Source of the DNA: Crambe crambe
Taxonomy: Eukaryota; Porifera; Demospongiae; Poecilosclerida; Crambeidae
DNA length: 64,000 nucleotides
Assembly (NCBI GenBank): GCA_963924555.1
Contig: OZ004587.1
Coordinates: 2,852,001 to 2,916,000 of the forward strand
Direction: 5' to 3'
This document shows, in pieces, positions 47,201 through 57,907 of this stretch. Below the pieces are notes generated by a model. That model was not told where the DNA came from. It did not search any database and saw nothing but the letters and a program-made list of their open reading frames with translations. The translations under genes were made by a program, and so were the position numbers. Each line of letters opens with the position of its first letter. The stretch's first letter is position 1.

Positions 47201-50200
47201 TCTCTGCGTGGAGCAGATGAACCAGTGCTAACCATGAATCGATTAAAACCGACAAGAGGAGTGAAATCATGTTCATCTATTAAAGGGCACAATGATTCAT
47301 GGCAGTAAAGAGAATTTGTTTCTGTTCTTCTAACATTACCTGCAGTTCCTGTCCTTGACTGATATTCTGTGATAATATCAAATGCCAAATCTTCGCTTGA
47401 TGGTGGGTTGATCACAATGACACAAACTTCCACAAAGCCATCTGTCTCATTCACTGAATATTTGGACATCTCAAATCCAACAGTGATGACTACAAAACAC
47501 ACACACACACACCCATTAATATGATTTAAGAGAGCCTTGCATATATATACAAAGTTTCATCTAGGGGGATTTTCAGCTTCTACTCTGGAGTGATAATACT
47601 ACATATGCTTGCTCACTAGATTGTATTACTCCATAAACTCACTGTCATTATCTCTGATGCTGATTAAAGTTTCAGCAAAAAGGGAAGATGGATTTCTATA
47701 AGTGGGAAATCCATCGCTGGGTATAGCTCTTGCTTGAAAAGTTTCTGTGCCTTCTGGAAGTTCATCATGATTCAGAAAGAAAGGGAAAGTCACACTTTGT
47801 TCATCTGGATCAATACGTAAAATGGCAGTAGGTTGCCCTGGATGTCCAAGACTATAATCATAATTGCCACTTTGATTAGACTCGAGAGTAGCAGCAGTTA
47901 AGCCACCAAGACTGGTAGTAGAAATGGCAACTGAATATGTTTGTTCAGTAGTAACATTATTTTCCTTCACTAGCGTCACATTCATGTACAATATTCTATG
48001 GTTGGGCTCTTCAAACTCATATGCACTTTGCAAGAACCCAATCTGAAGAGCTGCAAAAGTAATAATAATTTAGCCTGGGCATGGGTGCATGAAAATTAAT
48101 GCTTTACTCCCCAGCCAATACATAAATGAGCACCTAATTACAAACCCGTCATGTTTAATTCATAAATTTGAGGTAATTAACTTACGATCATCATCAATAA
48201 TGTGGCAGATGCTCATATTCTGTACTATCCTTATATGGGAGGTATCAATTCCAGAAACCACTTCTAAGAAAACAATAAACTGCTGTTCATCTGCTTCATT
48301 TATTTCATCATCTACAATAGTCACGTCTGCCTGCACTTCAGTGATAGGTCTCAGCATATTTTCATTAGCAGGAAAAGTAATGTTCACTTCAGTTCCATCA
48401 AAATCTGCCTCTTCTGTTAATGAAATATTCAATAGATAGATAGCTACAGAGGGTGATCAAATCTTACACCATATGTACCTTGCAACATTGCCCTTAAAAG
48501 AAGTAATACTTAGTTCACTCTTATCTAACTCTTAAGTGTTTTAATGCACCTGCACAAGAATGATGCGGGGGAATGTGCATGCATTACATCACCAAGAGCA
48601 TTATAGCACCAGCGCATCATGCATTTAAAACACATGAAGCTAGATCAGAGTGATCTAAACAATTTTAGTGCTGATCACATGACCTGGATCCAATCAAATT
48701 CTAGTTGATCCTTACAGAACCCTAGCCCTAGCCTAGTACCTATATAAAAGAAGACATTGAGCTCCTCACTTACTGTAAGCACTAGGGACTGAGGCTGGAA
48801 GATCATAGTCCTAGTGGATCTTCCACTAGGCTCCTGTGTACCTTCAGCACATTTCCTCAAGTATGCAAACATTAATTTAAGAGATTTAAAGCACACTTTT
48901 CTGAGGATCTGATTGGTCGCAAGTAATGTGACCAGCACTAATTTGTAGTTAAAATATAGCTAGTTCTAGCTACTACAATAGATTAATTTAGCTATATAGC
49001 CATATCAAAAAAATCAGTATCATAATTATAATTATTGGATCATCAGGTTTCGAATGTAGCCCTGACATTAAAAATGGAACAGATTGACACACATGCTGCT
49101 ACATTTGCATTAGCTACGTAAGTACAATAGCAGAATTTTTGGTGCAACCATATATAATTCACGAAAATGGATCCTGTAACTGATTATCTACTTCTCATAA
49201 TCATGTCATTAGCTTATTAGCTATAGCTACTTTATTGAGCATAATGGTATAAAAATTCCCAGCTAGCTATAAATATTAGCTAATCCACAGTATAGCTAGC
49301 TATTTCCATAGATACGTAGCTAGTCATTACGTGCTCTATTTGGAGATATCTTATCATCAGGAAAGTCATCAATGATCCCCATATCTTGTGCTGCACCCAC
49401 TGTCAGTGGTATCACTTTGAGAATCACAGGATTGGCAAGCAACACTCTTCGACTTGTACGCACTTGTATTGGTATTGTTGCATTAGGCCTCTCTCTCTCC
49501 CAATAGCCACATTTCGGTATTTCAAAACTAATCACTGCATGAAAATCGTTATAATATTATAGTTACAGCAATCATTATACAGAATGCTGCTCTTGTAATA
49601 AATATATAGAACCAGAATGAATTGAAATATAAAGCTCTGAATTAGCAATAGCTATAATCATCCGAAATGGGAAGGAGTTCATCAGATATACTGTCCATGG
49701 ACTATTGACTAGGCTTAGCCACCTCTGACAACATCAATAAATTGGTTTGTTTGTGAGCTTCAAGGTTTGATATAAATGAACTGTCAGAGACCTCCTCCCA
49801 TGGACCTGGAGGTCCCTATCTACACTCAATCATCACCTCCATTATTAGCACAAGATTTTTTGTATGAGAGAAAATGGAATTCATAATTTCTTTTATTCTT
49901 TGAAACCCAATAAAAAATTTGTGGTGTAGCTAAGTTCTCCTAGGGAGTTAGCCATAATTATGCTTTTCAGAGTGAGATAAGATTAAGATTGCCATGAAAC
50001 ATACAGTCGGTGTCCACTATTGTTCCTTGTACTTTGTCCACTAGTGTTGCTCCAGGTAAAAGAGTGGCTGTATGTAGAGTCAGAGTGAGGTTGAAAGTCT
50101 CGTCCATTTCTTGAGCTACTCCATCTTGCATCAGTACGAATGTCACAAGTTGTGGGTCTAAACTATTGGGGGGGATCCTTAGAGTCCTGCCACTTAAATG

Positions 50201-51862
50201 AATATCACCAACACCTGCAGGAAATCACAGGAATTTTGTCAAGCTAAGATTATACGTATAAATTGTAGTCTGTAGATATATGCTTGCTAAGCAGCTTCTA
50301 CTTTATCCCTCAATCTAATTCTATTCTACTTTATCCTTTAGTGGCTGTGTGCCATAGCTATACCACTTTAGTTAGAAAGATCTCAGTCAGTACATCTAGT
50401 CTGACACTCTGTAATTTAATATTTTGAGGTCATGCATCCCCTCGTAGAGAGAGCTACACTCTTTCTGATCCTTAATAACCTGCAGTTCCAAAAGTGACTT
50501 GAATAGTACCAATAATCACTCCATTATTATGAGGTGATCCTGATATGTAGCCCACCTCAACAGCATGACTTGCTCCTCGTTCCTCTCCTCTGAACACTGT
50601 TGTGTTGAATCCTAATACTGCAAGTATTAATAGTTAAGATTATTATCTCAGTTATTTCCTATTTAGCTAAGGACACATCGACACAATTATTCCAAATATG
50701 GACACACTTGGGACCCAACCTTCTAGAGAGTTTGTCCTCTTTTGGAGATACAATTTGATTACCCTTCGTTAAGAGGTTTGTCCTCTTTCAGAGTGTCCTT
50801 TATTAGAGGTTCCACTGTAAGTTATTCAGACCAGATGCAAGTACTTTTTGCAATTACACATTTGTGTGAACTTATTACGCTATCTTGCTGGCTGAATTTT
50901 AATCTTCTTACCTACAGGACAAGCTTTGCATTCTTCATTTCTACCATTTCGAAATGAAAATCCAATTGGTCCAATACCATGAGTACAACAGTCCTCTTGA
51001 GTGACAACAGCACCAGAACCTCCACAATTTGAAGCAGTATAACATATAGCTTTGGAATGGAAATAAAAGTTTTACGTATTTCAACTGCATAATGTAATGT
51101 AACAATATTTCCATAGCTAGATGTAATGTCATGTACCTCCATCAAACTAGAGATATAATTATTAGCTATATATTATTTGTTGTAATGGCTAATTACAATA
51201 ATCGTAGCTTCACGACTTTGAAAGCCAAACAAGCCAAGATACATCATATAGCTAATACTTATCAGTAGCTACATATTGGATGACACAACCACTAAATCTT
51301 AATAAGGTCATACAGAGTACTGTAACCAAAAAAGAAAGAGTATTACCATTGAGTAGTGTTATAGTGGCAGTGTGATTCAATGTACTGTTCACTTGATCAG
51401 GGACCACACAGGTGTAGGTTCCAAGTGGTTCTATGGCATTATTCTGGCGAGTCAAACGGATTTGCAGAAAGGAGCCAACCCTAGTGAAGTTTCCATTTCG
51501 ACTATCCTTTAAGCGAGGGACGACAGTACCATTAGGGAAATACCAATCCCCCAAGGAACTTCCATTAGGATTATCACTACCTCTACAGCAGTGAGTATTA
51601 ATACTGTCAGTTTTGCACACAAGAGAGGAGGCAAAGCCTACTCCAATATCACTGATGAGTACTATGTCACCAGGTTGGTGTGTAACTCCATTCAATAGGA
51701 AATAGAGTCCTGTGTTGGCAACACCTATAGCATACATAAACAGTCAGATGTTGGCTTATGAGTGATTATCCAGGGATAGAGGCTATAGCTATAAATTTTG
51801 TTACCTCTGCATATAAAGAAGGTCAAAAGAATGATTATTCCTGAAGTATTTAGCTTGTCCAT
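41262..51862 (-). CDS. Secreted Ig / Calx-beta x9 / FN3 extracellular protein, 21 exons
   Basis: All exons join with GT-AG sites and keep frame, giving 1,430 residues. Exon starts are 51862 (signal peptide MDKLNTSGIIILLTFFICRG), 51724 (Ig-like, GTYTCVV), 51049 (Cys module, SNCGGSG and DCCTHG), 50617, 50214, 49534, 48413, 48050, 47489, 46977, 46685, 46403, 46026, 45612, 44894, 44517, 43065, 42694, 42358, 41715 (FN3) and 41312 to the TGA at 41262. Nine Calx-beta domains end in DDD/DND/DTD boxes. Seven are split over two exons and two (48050, 47489) sit in single exons. Every intron is phase 1 except the last, which is phase 0. There is no membrane segment. Calx-beta arrays occur in sponge aggregation factors, so a matrix or adhesion role is likely, but the wreath domain is absent. 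Confidence 0.88.
43156..44186. mobile_element. piggyBac-type MITE with long inverted repeats in a Calx-beta intron
   Basis: The ends AGGGTAACTGACATG are flanked by TTAA (43152-43155 and 44187-44190), the target signature of piggyBac elements. The inverted repeats continue for about 250 bp and a second inverted pair lies in the middle. It occupies most of the intron between exons starting at 44517 and 43065 and has no coding frame of note. Confidence 0.88.
50650..50815. repeat. Fragment of a pogo/Tigger-type MITE
   Basis: Within an intron, repeated GAGGTTTGTCCTCTTT-like words end in TTAGAGGTTCCACTG-TA, the reversed form of the CAGTGGAACCTCTAA end common to such elements. The left end is unclear. 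Confidence 0.45.
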
Positions 51863-51946
51863 AGGATGGTGATATCTGAAGGATACAACAACAAACTAAG
51901 TCATCAAACAGATTTCTCTGAATCTATAATATAAGTACGTATATCT

Positions 51947-52557
51947 CAGGGGCAGATCCAGAGGGGGGGATTGCAACCCCCTCTTTTGGTTCTAGCTATA
52001 TGGTTATCTTCTGCATACTTGAGGTTGAATCTTTTTTTGTTGACATTTCAATCTGATTAGCTACTGTAGCTCATCATGGCCTCAAAGATAAAAGTTTTTT
52101 AACACTTGACTAAATTCTTAATGCATGAGATGTTAGAGCCAGCTGCATTCTAGTTTGACAAGGGATAGAAATGTCAAGGAAGAAGGATTCAAGTGGCTGT
52201 ATCAAGTTGACAGCTGTTTTGTAAAAGGTAACCAGTTGAACTCTCTTCTACTGTGCCACCAAGAAAATCATGCCCAGGTATTACTACTACCACTCCTGAA
52301 ATAAGTTTAAGTGGGAGTGATGCAGTGATCCAGACACTCCAATTGTCCCAGATAAATTTTCCAAGCTTACGCTTTTTTTCTAATGAATAAAGCTATTCTG
52401 GGGGACTTATCAGATGTACAATTTTTAGCTTCTGTGCCTCCCCCTGCCTGCTAACGCAGCCACATCAGCTTACCATGCAATTAATTGAACCCCCCTTTTT
52501 TAAAATGCTGGTGTGGCCACACAACCCCCACTTTAAAAATTGCTGAATCTACCCCTG
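51947..52557. mobile_element. hAT-like MITE immediately upstream of the Calx-beta gene
   Basis: The 611-bp element has ends CAGGGGCAGATCCAG and (reverse) CAGGGGTAGATTCAG and a perfect 5-bp duplication tatct (51942-51946 and 52558-52562). It lies about 85 bp upstream of the ATG at 51862, so it is in the 5' UTR or core promoter of that gene. Confidence 0.88.
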
Positions 52558-53275
52558 TATCTATCAATTTGCTGCATAGCTATATAATTCTTAAGGAAGC
52601 TATCCTTATATGGAACATTATTAACATAGCCATAGCCTTAATTGCATGGCTGTGTACGTTTACCTCCAAGGTGACTGGATTATAATTTTGCCATAGATTT
52701 ATATCATAGTTAGAAGATGTCTTTAATTAGATTTAGTGCCAGGGTCCTATTTATTTGAATTCATAGAAGTGTAGTACCCTAGCCCTAGCCTAGTTATAAG
52801 TTATTATAGCAGGATGTGCAGAATTTAGACCACTGGAGTAGCTAGCTATACAGATTGGGTAGCTATGATTAAGTGATCACTCTGTGATACTATATAGTCT
52901 GAATTAAGTACGTAGTAGAAATGGCTCCATGATGTACAGTAGCTATTGTCAGGGAACATAGTTATCGCACCCTTAATTGAGCTTAATGATTTACCTAGCT
53001 AGATGCAAGCATATTACAGTAGCTTTTGACATTATGATTATGTAGGTTAGCTACTTACCATAAAGATTTTTAGACCAGTCAGCTCCCTTTTAGTAGCGAA
53101 GTGCATGGAGTCTGCCCAAAAATAACGTGATCCAATAACCTTATATGAACTAACTAATAGCCTAATAATAACATGGGTAGTGAAAAGTATGAGTAGATAG
53201 TGAATTCCTAATAGCTACATCAAAGGAGCAACCAATATGGCCCTTATGGATAGTAGCACTATATATGCAAGTTTA
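52558..53275. other. Intergenic, nothing recognised
   Basis: AT-rich sequence upstream of the Calx-beta gene. A possible upstream non-coding exon cannot be excluded. Confidence 0.35.
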
Positions 53276-53643
53276 GGCCACATCAAATTAATTACTTGTT
53301 TATCATCCTAATTTCTTCAAAAATTAGGAGAGGGGGGAGGCTTTTATTTTTATTTTTTATTGGTTTCCATGGCACCTGTTTAAAAAGCTATCATTATGAA
53401 AACATACAAAAAGCTGAAGTTCCACTGAAAACAAGTTAAAAGTAGTAGCTGCACACTTTATTTGAAGAATAACAAACACCATAATTTAATAGCCACCAAA
53501 ACTGAAATTATACTGAAAATCACGCCTAAATTTCAAATAAAGTACACCATGCACATGCTCAGTAGAAATAAAATTAAAAATCCAGAAGAGCAAAAATTAG
53601 GAGAGGGAGGGGATGATAAACAAGTAATTAAGTTGATGTGGCC
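53276..53643. mobile_element. PIF/Harbinger-like MITE
   Basis: Inverted repeats of about 33 bp (GGCCACATCAAATTAATTAC at the left) bound a 368-bp unit flanked by TTA (53273-53275 and 53644-53646). A 3-bp TTA/TAA duplication with GG-starting ends is typical of PIF/Harbinger elements. Confidence 0.75.
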
Positions 53644-53722
53644 TTATATATAGCTAAATTCTTGCTTGCTAGCTGCTACCTGGTGGAAATATAGCAAGAC
53701 ACTGAAGATCTGCTGAGACACT

Positions 53723-53754
<32 letters not shown>
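53723..53754. repeat. Poly-G tract (G32)
   Basis: An uninterrupted run of 32 G follows gctgagacact, which resembles the left end of the MITE at 22312. It may mark a truncated relative; no right end was found. The rest of 53755-54336 shows only a short hairpin GGGTAGGCA/TGCCTACCC at 54120-54139. Confidence 0.7.
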
Positions 53755-53755
<1 letters not shown>

Positions 53756-54336
53756 GAGAAGCTGGAAGTTTTGGGAGGGAAGCTTCCCCCCATTTACATA
53801 ATGTCTCCATTGACTTTGTTTTTATGTAGAGAACAATTTATCATGATGGATATCTTGAATCAGATGAAAAGTCACTAAGTTCTGACTCACTCATCACATC
53901 ATGCATTGTACTAGTGAAACTTTTCGCATGAAAACTCGTTGCCATTGTTATTGTTTTTGTTTCCTTTTGTTGTTGTTTATAATAATCATAACACTGGACA
54001 CATAACCACATAATGAGATTCATCTGAATCTGCACTGAGCATGCGTCAATTAGCATCCTTGCTTAGTTGGTGCTAGTGCTCGCACACACGCTATTATTAT
54101 AACTAGTGACTAAGAAAAGTGGGTAGGCAAATGCCTACCCAGTCAGATCGCTTCCTACAGCCCTGCCCACTGTTTATACAGATCTGACTTGGATTCCATT
54201 AACAAGCCTTAGCTTGCTTTTATTCTCAGATCGATTATGATCTTGTCCACTTTGCTCTGCTTAGTGAGTTAGTTGTTGCTCTGTTTAGTGAGTTAGTTGC
54301 AGCCTCGATCAACGTTTCATTAAGCACGTGCACAGG

Positions 54337-54434
54337 GTCACCCGGTTCACGAACTATTCCCAGCACGGGTACTGGAAAGAAATTGGAACTTACGCAGCAG
54401 ATCCAGTGGGTAAAAGTTCCTGAAAAATTAACCC
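54337..54434 (+). repeat. Left terminal inverted repeat of the KDZ transposon
   Basis: Pairs with 61419-61515. It contains GGGTACTGGAAAGAAATTGG and CGCAGCAGATCCAGTGGG. The near-identity of the two ends suggests recent mobility or ongoing homogenisation. Confidence 0.92.
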
Positions 54435-54513
54435 TTGCTATCCAGTAGCCTAGCGCCTGCGCAGTTCTGCACCACGTGTGCAAATTCAGTTGGAGTTTTT
54501 TTTTGTTTTTTTG

Positions 54514-57476
54514 ATGGATACTGATAGTAGTGCTTCTTGTAGTGAGGATGAAATTGCCAGCTCTTTAACCAAGAAGAAAGTGACCCGGTTCAGTGTGGCA
54601 CAGCGAGCATGCTTAAATTCCTACTGGTTCAATGGCTTGACTGGATGTGGAAAAAGGCATGCAGCTCTCATTTCCCAAGCAGCCAGTGATGCTCAACTAA
54701 GTATTCAGCAAGTAAAGGTAGTAAACTAACAGAACAGTAGTAAAAACTCACTACTAATTATTGATATGTAGAGATGGATAAAGAAAAAAAGTTACCGAAA
54801 GAGGCATTCTAAACCACAAGAAAGCCGGTTGCCTAGGCCTGTGAAGAAGCAACTGAAATTTACTCCATGGCAATGCTATTTGAAGGAGTATGGTGAATCA
54901 AGTGGTTAGTTAAACTAGAGTACATTCCATGCTGGCCATCAGCCCCACTCACCCCCTACCAGCAAATGGTACCTACACTGTGATAGTAATAATTATGATA
55001 TTGAACATTCCTTGTTCCGTGAAAAAGTATTCAATTGGAGTAGCTAGGTGGCAAAATCATTTAATAACTAGCCTAACTCACAGATAATCTGTGGCAATTT
55101 TCATGGTGTTTGTGTTCCTTGCTCTCTTCATCAGCCTAAGCTTCTGGTTTAGCTTGCTTGTTTGAGTGACATCATGCATAGAAATTTAGCTACGTGATAG
55201 ATGCATTAGAACTTTTCTACAATCACATAGGCTGATATTATTGTTAGTGTGCTTTATTTAGACTATCATTATAGCCGGCAGTTAGTTGGCCCCAAGCAAC
55301 ATTAATTAATTAATTGTTATGGCCTAAGTTACAACTAAATGCATTTTTAGCTGGGAAAGATGCAATGAAGAGTGGTGTGGGAGTATTCAATAAGAAGGCT
55401 AGCGAGATGTATTCGGCACTTCCTCAAAGTGAAAAGGATCGGCTTGTAAAGCTATCTGGTGATAATAATTCAACAGAAGTTATGTCACCCAAAGATGTTA
55501 TAAAAGCAGGCACTAAAGCCTTTAAAATTATTCATAAACAGGTATTAAGTTTTGTCTTTCAAACATTCAGAATGAATTCTCTACTTATGTATAGTTTAAG
55601 GAGTTAGAAAATATCGGTTATAGTGGCTTTGCTCTGGGTTTCTATGAGATGGATGTCCAAATGGTGAACACTAAGGACTGTGCAGCATGTATCACTGGAA
55701 AAGTTGTTGATTACCTACGATCTCTGATTGTTGCCGGTAAGCTTGTTGCTCTGTAACACTAGCTATCTATACTGTATAGTAATTTATTTAGGTCAGCCAC
55801 CACCAGAAGTGAAGAGTTTTTCTCGGTCACAGGCAACTTCACATGATTTCTCCACATCACATATTATATCCAAACCTGTTTCACATGTTCCTAATTCCTC
55901 TAAACAATCCATTCCATGCTCATTATCACAGACAAAACTCAATGAATCACCCTCTGATTCCTCTAAATCAAACTTGTATGCCTCTTCCTCTGGTTCCTCT
56001 AAACCTCTTCCTAAAACACGTCTGTCTCTCTCTCATTCTTCTAAATCTCATTCTTCTCCATCTAGTTTATCTGTTCCTTCCTCTAATTCATCATCCCTTT
56101 TTTATGCATCTTCCAAATCACACTCCCTCACATCACAAAAGTCCAAATTGAATCCATCAAAATCACACGTACTTCCACTTCAATCAGACTTCTTGACTTC
56201 ACATTCTTCACAATTACCTAATTCATTCACATCAACCTCTAAATCATTCATTCAATCATGTAAGTCAGTCACAGCTACCTGTTCTGGAATTTCTAATTCA
56301 TCTTCCTCAAGTTCTTGTCATTTATATCCACCCCTCTCTCAGAAGTCCATGTCATTCTCTGATCTACCTACTCCACATTCTGAACAAAGCAGCAATGTCG
56401 TCAAGCCTGCTCCCATTTTAAGTTCCTTATTAAATCAACACAACCCTCTGCCACTCAGTCTATCTCCTGACAAGCATTCACCACCACCTCCAGATCTTAA
56501 TCTACCTTCTGACAAGTATTCATTGCCACCTCCAAATCATACTTTCAACCTACCACATCTTTCAAATCATTCACTACAAGATCAATATTCACTACCACCT
56601 GAAGGATCACTATCTCCTGTTATTCCACTACAAAATATTAAGCATACTTTCACTTCTGAGCATGGTTCGCCATCCACCCCATTTATTATTTCAGCAAGTC
56701 CTTATAAATCTCAAGAGAAACTATGGATACCTCAGCATAATTTGACCTTTGCAGATAAAGAAATGATAGAGAGCAGGAATTCATGGCTAAATGATGGCAT
56801 TATTTTCTGCGCACAGAAAATGCTGAGTAAAAAAATTTGTCTCCTCAGTGTGGTGACAGGAGAAGGTTGTTTGATACTTTGGCCCAAAATGTCCCTTTTG
56901 TGCAAGTAATGCACACAATGAATAGTCACTGGATTGCTGTTTCTAACATCAAAGACTCCCAGGGTAGTGTGCATACCGATTCTATATCTATATGACAGCC
57001 TCCACGGCCCAGCTTTGGAACAAAAAGTGAAATTGGGAATATGTTCATTCATGCGACCAGCAGTAGGTACCTTGCGTTTTGATATTATGAATGTTGATGG
57101 CCAGCTCAACTCCAGTGACTGTGGGGTGTATGCCCTTGCATATGCTACTGAGATAGCCTTTGGCAGTGATCCCCTTCGTTGTCTATGGGATCATGAGAAA
57201 ATGCGTCCTCATCTGAAAACCTGCCTGGAACATGGTGAAATGCTTAAGTTTCCTCGTAAGGGAGAAAGACACCTTCGTTTGGGAAGAAGAATCATCAAGT
57301 CAATTTCAGAACAGATTTTATGCATGCCCAATGAAAGACACAAACCAATGATAGAGTGTGGGTGTTGCCTTAAGTGGTTTCACCTTGAGTGTGTGAATCT
57401 TAAAGAGGAATCGTATAAGGAAATTAAGTGGCTGTGTCCTGAATGCAAATCCTTTATAAGACAGATACAGAAGTAA
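54514..57476 (+). CDS. Homeodomain-like / Ulp1 protease / PHD finger protein of the KDZ transposon
   Basis: The predicted exons are 54514-54717, 54772-54904, 55351-55541, 55600-55736 and 55792 onward. Residues 1-85 look like a homeodomain-type helix-turn-helix (QRACLNSYWFNG, then QQVKRWIKKKSYRKR across the splice). A Ser/Pro-rich linker of about 290 residues follows. The Ulp1/C48 protease has WLNDGIIFCAQKML, the catalytic His in HTMNSHWIAVS, the Asp in YLYDSLHG and the Cys in NSSDCGVYALAYA. A PHD finger ends the protein (CGCCLKWFHLECV, then WLCPECKSF). As read, the frame changes at an A7 run (56829-56835) and again near 56985. It is either a damaged gene, sequence errors, or unrecognised introns. 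A role in SUMO processing or transposase maturation is inference. Confidence 0.78.
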
Positions 57477-57688
57477 ATGTTTTATTAATAGATAGCTATT
57501 GGTTACTAGTAATTTATTATACTCATACAGTAGCTGTTTATATAATATTATATATGAAAATTTTGCAAAAAGCACAAGCTAATCAAATACCAGCCTTATT
57601 GTTGGGGGAGGGAGAGAAAAACCCAAGTGCTAAGATGAAACCACATCTTCTGATAGCTTTTTATTATGATTTGGGTTCTCAGCAACTG

Positions 57689-57781
57689 TACTGGATTTGG
57701 GTTCCATTCTGCCAGTAAGTGTACTGGACGTGGGTTCCATTCTGCCAGCAAGTTTACTGGATTTAGGTTCCACTCTGGGTT
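57689..57781. repeat. 33-bp tandem repeat, about 2.8 units
   Basis: Units of 33 bp start tactggattt/tactggacgt and contain gggttccattctgccag. They lie between the 3' ends of the two convergent transposon genes. Confidence 0.7.
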
Positions 57782-57907
57782 CCACTCTTGTCATGGGATT
57801 GGCATGTCAGTTAGTGTCTCTACTCTGCCAGCAACTGTTTAGACATGCTTAGATATGGGTCACACTCAAAGAATGCTTGAAAATAAATATCCAGCAAACC
57901 TGTTCAG

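Noticed and set aside
41262-51862. Calling this gene a sponge aggregation factor
   Set aside because: Calx-beta arrays fit, but no wreath or von Willebrand D domain is present, and an Ig and an FN3 domain are; only a loose relationship can be claimed.
54114-54142. Short palindrome GGGTAGGCAAATGCCTACCC as a transposon end
   Set aside because: It pairs with itself and not with a distant partner; no target duplication was found.
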